Assembly (NCBI RefSeq): GCF_000422905.1
Contig: NZ_AUGY01000050.1
Coordinates: 1-58,822, forward strand
Length of the DNA stretch: 58,822 nucleotides
From: Paenibacillus alginolyticus DSM 5050 = NBRC 15375
GTDB lineage: Bacteria > Bacillota > Bacilli > Paenibacillales > NBRC-103111
Reading direction: 5' to 3'
The translations under genes and the position numbers were made by a program. This document shows positions 16,074-24,125 of the stretch, one piece after another (position 1 is the first letter of the stretch; each line of letters begins with the position of its first letter). The notes below the pieces were generated by a model. That model was not told the DNA's origin. It did not search any database and saw nothing but the letters and a program-made list of their open reading frames with translations.

Positions 16074-16919
16074 TCAAAGAAGACCTATCCAAGCGATCAT
16101 TCTACCTGTAGAACCGCCCTCTTTTCGATGTGAAAAGAAGTGATCAGTGCTACAACTCGTACATAACTGTGATACTTCGATATGGGACGACAAAATTCCT
16201 GCTTGCTGTAACAATTTTCGGTTCAATTCTTGCAAATTCAGCATATACTTGCCATTTCCTTTGTCGACCATAACAGCTTGACGCTCTTCCGATGATGCTT
16301 TGATATCCGCAAGAACATGCTTCACACGACTAGCTACAGTCTCATCAACTTCATAACAGCACGCCATTATAGATGGACCTATTGCCGCTCGAATATCTGC
16401 AGCCTGACTACCAAAAGTATGTGTCATTAAGGATATCGTAGCCATGGAAATGTTTAACACTGTGCCTTTCCAGCCTGCATGAGCAAGTCCGGCAACTCGC
16501 TTAACAGGATCATAGAAAAATAACGGTACACAATCTGCAAATTGCGCACAAAGCACGATTCCCTTCTCATTTGTAATGAAGCCGTCCTTCGCCTGAATGG
16601 CTGTTTCCCTGGATGTTCTGCCCATCCCTCTTTCGTGTAGGCTTACTACAGTGACTTCGTTACCATGTACCTGCTCTGCGTACGTAAATGCTTCAAATGG
16701 CTGGCCTACGGCTTCAGCGAGCAGTTCACGATTCCTCACCACATGCTCTGGCACATCGCTCACATGCAGCCCACAATTAAGCGTAGAATACGGTGCCTGA
16801 CTCACTCCGCCATGACGGGATGTAAAACCAGCTGTCAATTCACTGTATTGCTCCATCCAGTTTGCTATGGTAAATAGGACAGGCCTATCCTCTTTATCTT
16901 GTTTAACAAATGGTTCCAC
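16074..16919 (-). CDS. pgeF: Peptidoglycan editing factor PgeF (YlmD)
   Basis: A 281-residue protein of the former multicopper polyphenol oxidase/laccase family (DUF152). Conserved residues are TSRHGGVS (about 34-41), HGNEV (His84 region), CADCVPLFFYD (about 127-137) and HAGWKGT (about 146-152), supplying the His/Cys zinc-site ligands. The E. coli homologue removes L-Ser misincorporated into UDP-MurNAc peptides, a role that fits its place beside cell-wall genes. The start is GTG at 16919 with GGGGAGAGAG upstream. It precedes ylmE by about 45 bp. Confidence 0.92.
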   Translation of the reverse strand: MEPFVKQDKEDRPVLFTIANWMEQYSELTAGFTSRHGGVSQAPYSTLNCGLHVSDVPEHVVRNRELLAEAVGQPFEAFTYAEQVHGNEVTVVSLHERGMGRTSRETAIQAKDGFITNEKGIVLCAQFADCVPLFFYDPVKRVAGLAHAGWKGTVLNISMATISLMTHTFGSQAADIRAAIGPSIMACCYEVDETVASRVKHVLADIKASSEERQAVMVDKGNGKYMLNLQELNRKLLQQAGILSSHIEVSQLCTSCSTDHFFSHRKEGGSTGRMIAWIGLL

Positions 16920-16975
16920 GGTCGCTCTCTCCCCACACTTCGTTCTTTACTTCCTTTTACTTTAGCACAAAATAA

Positions 16976-17030
16976 AAAGACACACGATGTTTGCTTGGCC
17001 TGCTGTGAAGAAGCAGCCTTCGCTCGTGTG
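16976..17030 (-). terminator. Terminator after ylmC
   Basis: On the minus strand ACACGA pairs with TCGTGT, enclosing an inner GGCTGCT/AGCAGGCC hairpin, followed by TTTTTATTTT. It separates ylmC from pgeF, so pgeF probably has its own start. Confidence 0.75.
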
Positions 17031-17037
17031 CCTTCCG

Positions 17038-17337
17038 TCAATTTCGGAATTGCTGATTGAACTCATAAACACCATCATTATCATCCGTTTGACGATAAGG
17101 CCGGACGTCTTCCAGCTTTACAAGAACGACATCTGCACCGATTTTCACAATATGTTTCCAAGGTATAATGACATCTGTCCCTGCACCAAACAACCCGAAG
17201 AATCGGCTTTGATTCGGTACAACAATCGATTCGATACGACCCTGACGCAGATCAAGCTCCAAATCACTGATTTGCCCGAGCTTTTTACCATCTACAATAT
17301 TGATTACATCTTTCGTCTGGAAATCAGATATTTTCAT
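17038..17337 (-). CDS. ylmC: YlmC/YmxH-family PRC-barrel protein
   Basis: A small cytosolic protein of 99 residues beginning MKISDFQTKDVINI and containing a PRC-barrel-like fold with KLGQISDLELDL and IIPWKHIVKIGADVVLV. Homologues are YlmC and the sporulation-associated YmxH of Bacillus; function is unknown. I start at 17337, where GGTGAATAGCC precedes ATG, instead of further upstream, because the conserved domain begins there and the upstream frame runs into the sigG terminator. The C-terminal tail after the barrel (about 82-99) is longer than in B. subtilis YlmC. It lies directly after sigG, as in B. subtilis. Confidence 0.88.
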   Translation of the reverse strand: MKISDFQTKDVINIVDGKKLGQISDLELDLRQGRIESIVVPNQSRFFGLFGAGTDVIIPWKHIVKIGADVVLVKLEDVRPYRQTDDNDGVYEFNQQFRN

Positions 17338-17423
17338 GAGGCTATTCACCACGAATCTCATTAGGATTTTTAACTGATTTTGTACTAGTATATGTGCGGT
17401 CTGGGCAAAATGTCCTGAAAACC

Positions 17424-17465
17424 AAAAAAAGACCTTCACGGCTTGTCACAGCCGATCCAGTCTTT
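17424..17465 (-). terminator. Terminator after sigG
   Basis: On the minus strand AAAGAC...CGGCT pairs with AGCCG...GTCTTTTTTT (stem with an internal mismatch loop), just beyond the sigG stop codon. Confidence 0.8.
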
Positions 17466-17472
17466 ATGTTAA

Positions 17473-18255
17473 TTACGATTTCACATGTTTCTGCATCTGA
17501 CAGATGGCTGATTTCTCAAGTCTGGAAACCTGCGCTTGGGAAATGCCGATCTCATCGGCAACCTCCATCTGCGTTTTCCCTTCAAAAAATCGCATGGAGA
17601 GAATCATCTTCTCCCTGGCATTAAGTTTACGCATCGCTTCGCGAAGAGCAATTCCTTCAATCCAAGACATGTCCTTATTGCGCTCATCACTAATCTGGTC
17701 CATGACATAAATGGGATCTCCGCCATCATGATAAATCGGTTCAAATAGCGACACGGGGTCTTGAATGGCATCAAGCGCAAATACCACATCTTCCTTAGGC
17801 ACATTAAGGGCTTCGGAGATTTCATAGATCGTAGGTTCGCGTGAATTCTGATTCGTCAAGCTGTCTCTGACTTGCAAAGCTTTGTAAGCAATATCTCTTA
17901 AGGAACGAGAAACGCGAATCGGGTTATTGTCTCGTAAGTAGCGGCGAATCTCACCTATAATCATCGGTACAGCATAGGTTGAGAACTTGACGTTTTGACT
18001 TAAATCAAAGTTATCAATGGCTTTCATCAAACCAATACAGCCAACTTGGAAGAGATCGTCCACATACTCTCCGCGATTGTTGAACCGCTGGATCACACTT
18101 AGAACCAACCTTAGGTTCCCATTGACCAATTTCTCTCTGGCAGATCGCTCCTGTTTCGTCTGCAAATCAGAGAACAGTTCGCGCATTTCAGCATTGGTCA
18201 GAACAGGCAGTTTGGCGGTATCAACACCACATATCTCAACTTTATTTCGGGTCAC
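17473..18255 (-). CDS. sigG: Late forespore sigma factor SigG
   Basis: A 260-residue sigma-70 family factor for the forespore after engulfment. I take the GTG at 18255: GGGAGGT lies six to nine bases upstream and the protein then begins MTRNKVEICGVDTAKLPVL and has exactly the usual SigG length; the 47 extra upstream codons have no support. Regions 2.1-2.4 (about 45-115, DDLFQVGCIGLMKAIDNFD, FSTYAVPMIIGEIRR), 3 (about 125-180) and 4.2 (about 215-255, QMEVADEIGISQAQVSRLEK) are intact. It follows sigE by about 160 bp, as in B. subtilis, and should be held by SpoIIAB and switched on late. Confidence 0.97.
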   Translation of the reverse strand: MTRNKVEICGVDTAKLPVLTNAEMRELFSDLQTKQERSAREKLVNGNLRLVLSVIQRFNNRGEYVDDLFQVGCIGLMKAIDNFDLSQNVKFSTYAVPMIIGEIRRYLRDNNPIRVSRSLRDIAYKALQVRDSLTNQNSREPTIYEISEALNVPKEDVVFALDAIQDPVSLFEPIYHDGGDPIYVMDQISDERNKDMSWIEGIALREAMRKLNAREKMILSMRFFEGKTQMEVADEIGISQAQVSRLEKSAICQMQKHVKS

Positions 18256-18287
18256 CGTGATTACCTCCCAAGGAGAAACATTACTGT

Positions 18288-18317
18288 TAATTATCCCCGT
18301 GAGCGGTTGATTTATTC
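18288..18317 (-). promoter_or_regulatory. Possible SigF/SigG promoter of sigG
   Basis: On the minus strand GAATA (18317-18313) and, 17 bases on, GATAATTA (18295-18288) partly match the forespore consensus (GHATR, CATNNTA). In B. subtilis sigG has such a promoter between sigE and sigG. The -10 has two mismatches, so this is tentative. Confidence 0.35.
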
Positions 18318-18416
18318 CTGTCCTATCCTGGATGGAGCCACTTGACAAAAGGGTTTCGACTCGCTCCCTCCCGTGACTGCTGAACAATTTCGACATGACC
18401 CGTCAAAAAATATTTT

Positions 18417-19139
18417 TCAGACCATCTTATTAAATTCTTTGCGAAGCCTTTTAATAATACGCTTTTCCAATCTGGAGATATACGATTGTGAAATGCCAAG
18501 CAAGTCAGCGACGTCCTTTTGCGTTTTTTCTTCCCCGTCTTGAAGACCAAAACGAAGCTCCATGATGATGCGTTCACGTTCTGTTAACTTATCCAGTGCT
18601 TTATGCAGCAGCTTTCGATCTACCTGTTCTTCAATATTTCTGTAAATCGTATCATTTTCGGTCCCTAATACATCAGATAACAGAAGTTCATTTCCGTCCC
18701 AATCAATGTTCAGTGGTTCATCGAACGAAACTTCCGTGCGTATTTTACTGTTTCGTCTTAAGTACATGAGAATTTCATTTTCAATACAGCGGGAAGCATA
18801 TGTAGCCAGCTTGATCTTTTTCTCCGGGTCAAAAGTATTCACTGCTTTGATGAGTCCAATGGCACCGATAGAAACCAAATCCTCGATATTGATACCAGTA
18901 TTTTCGAACTTTCTAGCTATATAGACAACCAATCTTAGGTTGCGCTCAATCAGCATAGCTCGCACTGCGGCATCCCCGGACGGTAACTTTTCCAATAAGT
19001 ACTCTTCTTCTTCTCTCGTAAGCGGGGGCGGTAACGCTTCACTACCACCAATGTAGTAGATTTCTTCGCCTCTGAGACCTAATAGCATTAAAATACGATA
19101 ATACGCTAGTTGAAAGAGCATTTTCCACTTCAAGAACAT
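18417..19139 (-). CDS. sigE: Mother-cell sigma factor pro-SigE
   Basis: A 240-residue sigma-70 family factor made as an inactive precursor. The N-terminal prosequence (about residues 1-30) is amphipathic and precedes YYIGGSEALPPPL, the processing region conserved in Bacillus, where SpoIIGA cleaves. Region 2 (about 80-150, DLVSIGAIGLIKAVNTFDPEK, YASRCIENEILMYLRR) and region 4 (about 185-235, QKDVADLLGISQSYISRLEK) are intact. It lies directly downstream of its protease gene. TTAGGAGG lies before the start codon, again at the end of a leader hairpin. It controls early mother-cell gene expression. Confidence 0.97.
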   Translation of the reverse strand: MFLKWKMLFQLAYYRILMLLGLRGEEIYYIGGSEALPPPLTREEEEYLLEKLPSGDAAVRAMLIERNLRLVVYIARKFENTGINIEDLVSIGAIGLIKAVNTFDPEKKIKLATYASRCIENEILMYLRRNSKIRTEVSFDEPLNIDWDGNELLLSDVLGTENDTIYRNIEEQVDRKLLHKALDKLTERERIIMELRFGLQDGEEKTQKDVADLLGISQSYISRLEKRIIKRLRKEFNKMV

Positions 19140-19144
19140 GTTAG

Positions 19145-19216
19145 TTTCCTCCTAAGAGTTTTCCGTAGGAAAACTTTCATCGTAAGCATATGTTGAGTTT
19201 TGCTGCTTAGCAAAAC
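19145..19216 (-). repeat. Two leader hairpins before sigE
   Basis: Read toward sigE: GTTTTGC-taagca-GCAAAAC (19216-19197), GCTTACGATG, AGTTTTCC-tac-GGAAAACT (19175-19157), then CTTAGGAGG. The two hairpins are 39 bp apart, matching the 40-bp units before rsmH. They occupy half of the spoIIGA-sigE gap. Confidence 0.8.
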
Positions 19217-19284
19217 ATATTTCCTAAATCAAAGAAAGTTTTTATCGTATCTTATTGCTATATATACTCCTCCGTTTGAAAGCG

Positions 19285-20208
19285 CTACCCTGCTGAAATT
19301 AAAGCTGGATGGATAATCGCTTGATAAGAGCCGTCACTGCAAAGTTTTCCTCCGTCGAGTCCGATAAGCACCTTAGACGCTTCAATTTGCAAATGATTAT
19401 GGGTGATCACCACCTTATCCGGTTTAATGGCCAGCATGAATTGGGTATTCCGATTAACGCCACGGTAAGGCACGAGACGCAATCGGTCTTGCCAAACAAA
19501 TTCTTCGGCACCCAAACCACTTATGATCTGATCGACATCAGCCGATCGAATCCTTTGGAGCCATTCTACAGGCAATACATCCCCCCACTCAGACACTTCC
19601 ATTACCATTACAGGTGTTCGTGTCAACGGATCGTACAATTGATTACCCGTATCAATTAAACCTTTGCAAGAGGCTGAATAATCACCCACATGAATCGTTA
19701 CTTCCGCCAAATAAGAGGTCAACACCTCACGCTGTTTCGAACTCTGAAACACCGTTCTGAACCACCACAGCAAAGGTAACAGCAACACGAGCACAAACAG
19801 GATACCTCCAACCTGCAGCTGAAACATGGCCACACCTGTTTGCGTAAACACAATCCCATCCATCACATCGGATGAGGATGCCATGACATAATGAATGCCG
19901 AATATTCCACCGGCTACAGCAAAATTCACTAAAAGGAACGTTCCGATGTTTCTCAATAAATTTTGTAAGGAGCCAAACCCAAAAGCAGTCATAATCATAC
20001 CGATACAGAACATACATTTCACAGAAAATGTAAAAAGAAACAACGGAACTGGTAGGAACATAATGACCACATAGGAAGCACCTAAAACCGACGAACCTAC
20101 GATTCTCCACCACTTGAACGATATTTTCCGTGTTTTAGCCGTTACGATAAGCATGGCCGCATCCATCAGAAAGTTCAGCAGGAAAATGAGATCCGCATAG
20201 ACGACCAC
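19285..20208 (-). CDS. spoIIGA: Sporulation protease SpoIIGA
   Basis: The membrane aspartic protease that processes pro-SigE after a signal from the forespore. The 307 residues have about five N-terminal hydrophobic helices (roughly 5-155) and a soluble C-terminal protease domain with the active-site motif KGLIDTGNQLYDP (Asp near 183) and NTQFMLAIKPDKV. The start is GTG at 20208 with GGAGGTGAGG upstream. A Spo0A-type box and a -10-like element lie just before it, as in the Bacillus spoIIG promoter. The next gene is its substrate, sigE. The bpr protease gene that separates ftsZ and spoIIGA in B. subtilis is absent. Confidence 0.95.
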   Translation of the reverse strand: MVVYADLIFLLNFLMDAAMLIVTAKTRKISFKWWRIVGSSVLGASYVVIMFLPVPLFLFTFSVKCMFCIGMIMTAFGFGSLQNLLRNIGTFLLVNFAVAGGIFGIHYVMASSSDVMDGIVFTQTGVAMFQLQVGGILFVLVLLLPLLWWFRTVFQSSKQREVLTSYLAEVTIHVGDYSASCKGLIDTGNQLYDPLTRTPVMVMEVSEWGDVLPVEWLQRIRSADVDQIISGLGAEEFVWQDRLRLVPYRGVNRNTQFMLAIKPDKVVITHNHLQIEASKVLIGLDGGKLCSDGSYQAIIHPALISAG

Positions 20209-20231
20209 AATTTCCTCACCTCCAAGACGGA

Positions 20232-20259
20232 TGCTTTTATAGTAATTTTTCTGACGAAA
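20232..20259 (-). promoter_or_regulatory. spoIIG promoter with Spo0A box
   Basis: A perfect Spo0A box, TGACGAA, reads on the plus strand at 20252-20258 (TTCGTCA toward spoIIGA). About ten bases beyond it on the minus strand is ACTATAAAA, a candidate -10. A second, poorer box-like sequence lies further upstream. Spo0A control of spoIIG is well established in Bacillus; here it is inferred from the box and position. Confidence 0.55.
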
Positions 20260-20383
20260 CTTTAAGGTTCTAAATCAGTATATGGGAATCTAATTTCAAA
20301 GTCTGTCTAAACTTGCTAGTAGGATGATACTTTTTTTGTCAGTTGACGCGGCCTATCTCAAGCTAGAAAAGCCCTAAGAACAA

Positions 20384-20425
20384 CAAAAAACCGAAGCTCC
20401 TACATCATGTAGGGCTTCGGCCTCT
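20384..20425 (-). terminator. Terminator after ftsZ
   Basis: On the minus strand CCGAAGCC-CTACA-TGATGTAG-GAGCTTCGG is followed by a TTTTTTG run. It isolates the ftsA-ftsZ unit from spoIIGA. Confidence 0.85.
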
Positions 20426-20442
20426 TTACAATTATTGTGTAA

Positions 20443-21564
20443 TTATTTGTCGGTATTGCGCCCGCGATTACGAAGAAACGTCGGAATATCTAATTGGTCG
20501 TTAGATGGTTGTGAACCAAAAGGTTTCAAGTTGTTCAACCGATTGTCTGGAGCAGGAGTTTCTGGTTGACCCGTGCCAGGACGTTTGATGGGTTGATGAA
20601 CAGGTGCTGCCTTATGCTCGAAACCAGTTGCAATAACAGTAACGAGAATTTCATCCTTGAGTTTATCATCGATGACAGCTCCGAAAATCATGTTCACTTC
20701 GATATCCGATGCAGATGCAACGATATCAGCTGCTTCATTGACTTCGTACAAGCTGAGATTCACGCCGCCCGTAATGTTCATTAGAACCCCGCGAGCTCCT
20801 TCAATGGAAGTTTCCAACAAAGGACTGGAGATCGCTTTCTTAGCTGCTTCAGCTGCACGATTCTCACCTGTTGCAACACCAATACCCATGAGGGCCGAGC
20901 CGCGTTCCGTCATAATCGTTTTGACATCCGCAAAATCTAGATTGATGAGTCCAGGTACAGCGATTAAGTCTGAGATCCCTTGTACACCTTGACGAAGCAC
21001 GTTATCTGCTTCACGGAAGGCCTCAAGCATAGGAGTCTTTTTATCTACAATTTCTAATAGACGATCATTCGGGATAATAATAAGCGTATCTACCTTCTCT
21101 TTCAATGCTGCAATACCTTGCTCAGCTTGCAAAGAGCGTTTGCGTCCTTCGAACGTGAACGGACGAGTAACTACACCTACCGTCAAAGCTCCTACTTCTT
21201 TAGCGATTTCGGCAATAACCGGTGCAGCTCCAGTACCCGTACCGCCACCCATACCTGCCGTAACGAATACCATGTCTGCGCCGCGAAGCGTATTTAGAAT
21301 TGTCTCCCTTGACTCTTCTGCCGCTTTCTTACCTACTTCAGGATTTGCACCTGCACCAAGACCTCGTGTCAGTTTATCCCCGATTTGTAGTTTATGTACA
21401 GACTTAGCTAAGTGTAAAGCTTGAGCATCTGTATTAACGGTGATAAACTCAACGCCTTTAACACCGTTCTCGATCATACGATTTACTGCATTGCTACCGC
21501 CGCCACCAACACCGATGACTTTTATTTGAGCCAATTGGTCTAAATCCATATCAAATTCAAACAT
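20443..21564 (-). CDS. ftsZ: Cell-division GTPase FtsZ
   Basis: Tubulin homologue forming the Z-ring. With the ATG at 21564 it is 373 residues and begins MFEFDMDLDQLAQIKVIGVGG, here split as MFEFDMD and IKVIGVGG, as in Bacillus; an in-frame ATG nine bases earlier sits only two bases from GGGGG and is less likely. The GTP-binding loop GGGTGTG (about 104-110), the T7 synergy loop NLDFADVK (about 207-214) and the C-terminal peptide DIPTFLRNR, which binds FtsA and SepF, are all present. It follows ftsA by about 30 bp and is closed by a strong terminator. Confidence 0.98.
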   Translation of the reverse strand: MFEFDMDLDQLAQIKVIGVGGGGSNAVNRMIENGVKGVEFITVNTDAQALHLAKSVHKLQIGDKLTRGLGAGANPEVGKKAAEESRETILNTLRGADMVFVTAGMGGGTGTGAAPVIAEIAKEVGALTVGVVTRPFTFEGRKRSLQAEQGIAALKEKVDTLIIIPNDRLLEIVDKKTPMLEAFREADNVLRQGVQGISDLIAVPGLINLDFADVKTIMTERGSALMGIGVATGENRAAEAAKKAISSPLLETSIEGARGVLMNITGGVNLSLYEVNEAADIVASASDIEVNMIFGAVIDDKLKDEILVTVIATGFEHKAAPVHQPIKRPGTGQPETPAPDNRLNNLKPFGSQPSNDQLDIPTFLRNRGRNTDK

Positions 21565-21594
21565 GTGAGTCATATCCCCCTAACTTTGCATTCA

Positions 21595-22842
21595 CTAAAT
21601 AAATTCACTGAAAAAATTCTTTACCCGTTCAAGAAAACCTGGTTTATTACTTTCGGAGGATTTTTTTGCTGTTGACTTCGTTGCTACTTTCTTAGAGAAA
21701 CCCGAATTCCTATTTTTCATGTATTTGGATACGAATTGAATGATGCCAACTCCACTAGTGTAAGAAGGATCGCGTACTCCAATAAAGTCAGGAACAGCGA
21801 TGCGTACAGACGTTGCGAGTTCAGCTTGTGCGACCGCAAGTATGCCTGGCATACAAACAGTTCCGCCTGTAAGCACATAACCACCAGCTAAATCACCATA
21901 TCCCAAACGATGAACTTCCGCACGGATCATTTGGAAAATTTCTTCAACACGGGGTTCAATGATATTCGCGAGGTCTACTTGAGAAAACTCTTTTTCCACA
22001 TTGCTTCCCATTCTCGTAACCTTAAACACTTGATCTGGCGCTGAGTCTTCAACAGAAGCACAACCGTATTTCAGCTTTATTTTCTCTGCGATTTCAAGCT
22101 GAGTCCGGAGACCAATTGAAATATCATTACTGATGTACTCGCCACCGATTTGAATCGTCGACGTAGCCACAAGATTACCTTGTTCAAATACAGCAATCGT
22201 TGTTGCCCCTGCTCCTACATCAACGAGAACCGTTCCAACAGCTTTCTCATCCTTCGATAAGGCTAACTGCCCAGATGCTAGCGACATCAAGATGAGGCCT
22301 GCAACCTTCAGTTCGGATTTTTCCACAACACGGATTAAATTATGTATCCCTGTCTTCGCTCCAGTGATAATTGTCGCTTCCACTTCTAAGCGAACACCAA
22401 TCATGCCACGAGGATCATTAATGCCTTCTTGTCCATCTACTAAATATTGCTTAGGTACAACTCCAATAATTTCACGTTCGGGAGGTAATGCGATGACTCT
22501 AGCCGCTTGAATAACACGATCGATATCCTCTTCTCCGATTTCTCGGTCTTCATTAGAAACAGCGACAACACCATGACTAGATTGAAGAGCAATATGATTT
22601 CCTGAAATTCCTACGTAAACCTCGGAAATTTGTACGCCGACCATTCGTTCAGCATGATCAACAGCGCTGCGAATGGAATTCACAGTTTGATCAATATCAA
22701 CGATTGCGCCTTTACGAATACCCTCTGACTCGGCAGATCCCACACCTATTATATTAATGGTTCCGTTTACGACTTCCCCAATAATAGCTCGAACCTTGGA
22801 TGTACCGATGTCTAAACTAACAATGATGTCATTGTTGCTCAA
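21595..22842 (-). CDS. ftsA: Cell-division protein FtsA
   Basis: Actin-like membrane tether of FtsZ, 415 residues. The ATP-binding fold is visible in SLDIGTSKVRAIIGE (about 9-23), DVGAGATTIAVFEQG (about 206-220) and YVLTGGTVCMPG (about 333-344). An amphipathic C-terminal helix, PGFLERVKNFFSEFI, provides membrane attachment after a Lys/Ser-rich linker. The start is TTG at 22842 with AGGAGGTG upstream. It leads the ftsA-ftsZ pair after a 277-bp gap from divIB; the ylxW, ylxX and sbp genes found there in B. subtilis are missing. Confidence 0.97.
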   Translation of the reverse strand: MSNNDIIVSLDIGTSKVRAIIGEVVNGTINIIGVGSAESEGIRKGAIVDIDQTVNSIRSAVDHAERMVGVQISEVYVGISGNHIALQSSHGVVAVSNEDREIGEEDIDRVIQAARVIALPPEREIIGVVPKQYLVDGQEGINDPRGMIGVRLEVEATIITGAKTGIHNLIRVVEKSELKVAGLILMSLASGQLALSKDEKAVGTVLVDVGAGATTIAVFEQGNLVATSTIQIGGEYISNDISIGLRTQLEIAEKIKLKYGCASVEDSAPDQVFKVTRMGSNVEKEFSQVDLANIIEPRVEEIFQMIRAEVHRLGYGDLAGGYVLTGGTVCMPGILAVAQAELATSVRIAVPDFIGVRDPSYTSGVGIIQFVSKYMKNRNSGFSKKVATKSTAKKSSESNKPGFLERVKNFFSEFI

Positions 22843-22904
22843 GCCCCTGGCACCTCCTGTAACTTGGGTAATAAAGTGAATTCCTCACAAATACTTCTAT
22901 ACGT

Positions 22905-22931
22905 ATTCCACACAACCGCCATATTCCCTCT
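22905..22931 (-). promoter_or_regulatory. Candidate SigH promoter before ftsA
   Basis: On the minus strand AGAGGGAATAT is followed, after about 12-14 bases, by GGAATACG, a loose match to the SigH pattern (AGGAWWT and GAAT). B. subtilis ftsAZ has a SigH promoter for sporulation, so the position is sensible. The spacing is slightly long. Confidence 0.35.
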
Positions 22932-23119
22932 TTTTTCTACATTTTTTTTGCCAGTAAAAAAAGTCGTTTACATATCAAGTCTTAATGATGAAAAAATGAG
23001 ATAGATCCTGTCTAGTAAATACTTAAAACAATCTTACAAAATGATAGATACCTAATTAACCATAAATCTAATTTTAACATTATTTCATGTGATTGAGTAG
23101 CCCATTAAACGTTTTTTTG

Positions 23120-24040
23120 TCAGGAAGGACGCGCTGTTTCCTTTGGCGGTGATTTGGGCGTCGCTTTTGGAGTCGGCTTTGGGCTTGACTTACCCCCATC
23201 TTTGTTCGAATCAGGTGTAGGACTCGGGGAATTGCTCCCAGCCTTCTGACCAGATGGATTGTTCGCATCATTTTTGGACTCTTCATTCGGTTCGAATGGA
23301 GTGTGATACTCTACTTCTAGCATTTTGATAACACCACTCGTAATATGATCATCTTGTAAGCTTGCTATATAGGCAGGCAAATTGTCAATTTTCTCAGGTA
23401 AATAGGCAATGGTTGTATAGACTTCGAATTGAGATCTTGTATAAAGCTTGATCTTGTCTGGGTATGGTTCCGACGGATCCGGTTTAATTTCAGATATGTC
23501 AGATAGCGCACTCTCCGGGATTTCACCAAGCACTTTGCAAAGTGCGGCCTTGTTCGGATCGCCGTCTGTCCACCCTGTCAGAATAGGCATGTCCAATGGA
23601 ATGTTGCTTGCAGTAAGCTGCACGACAGCGCCATCAGCCAGCACTGCCTGCTTCTTGCCATCTGCTCCAATTTGGAACGCGACTTTAGGGAATTCTTCCA
23701 CAGTAATACGGATAATGCCTGGAAAATGCTTCTTCACGACTGCCGTTTTGATCATGGGCATCTTGGCAATACGCTGTTGGATAGCCTGTGAGCTAACGGC
23801 GAAGAAACGATCACCGACGGCAATTTGACTAGCTTGTCCAATGGCTTCAGATGCCATAAGTTCATTTCCTTCAACTTCAATGGCACTAATTCGGCTAAGG
23901 GAAGATTGAAAAAACAAAATGATAAGAACCGTGATAAAAAAGACGAACAAAAAAATCAGCAGCTTCCGATTCGTACGCGCACGCGGCTTTGGAACAGGCA
24001 GAGCGGGTACTTTGCGGTCTTCAGACAAGATGGGCACCAC
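23120..24040 (-). CDS. divIB: Cell-division protein DivIB/FtsQ
   Basis: A bitopic division protein of about 306 residues: a basic cytoplasmic tail, one membrane helix (about 30-50), a POTRA domain opening ISAIEVEGNELMASEAIGQA, a beta domain, and a long Pro/Ser/Lys-rich tail (about 250-306) that looks disordered. It forms the FtsQLB-type complex with FtsL. Two GTG codons open the frame at 24040, but AGGTGG then lies eight bases before an in-frame TTG at 24028, so the true start may be TTG four codons in. The tail is longer than usual in Bacillus DivIB. Confidence 0.9.
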   Translation of the reverse strand: MVPILSEDRKVPALPVPKPRARTNRKLLIFLFVFFITVLIILFFQSSLSRISAIEVEGNELMASEAIGQASQIAVGDRFFAVSSQAIQQRIAKMPMIKTAVVKKHFPGIIRITVEEFPKVAFQIGADGKKQAVLADGAVVQLTASNIPLDMPILTGWTDGDPNKAALCKVLGEIPESALSDISEIKPDPSEPYPDKIKLYTRSQFEVYTTIAYLPEKIDNLPAYIASLQDDHITSGVIKMLEVEYHTPFEPNEESKNDANNPSGQKAGSNSPSPTPDSNKDGGKSSPKPTPKATPKSPPKETARPS

Positions 24041-24125
24041 CTATTATTTTCGTATAATAAACAAATGAAAACCGTGTATCCCCACCTGCAAGCAGGAAGG
24101 GATCAGCGGAAGTCATTCAAACATT

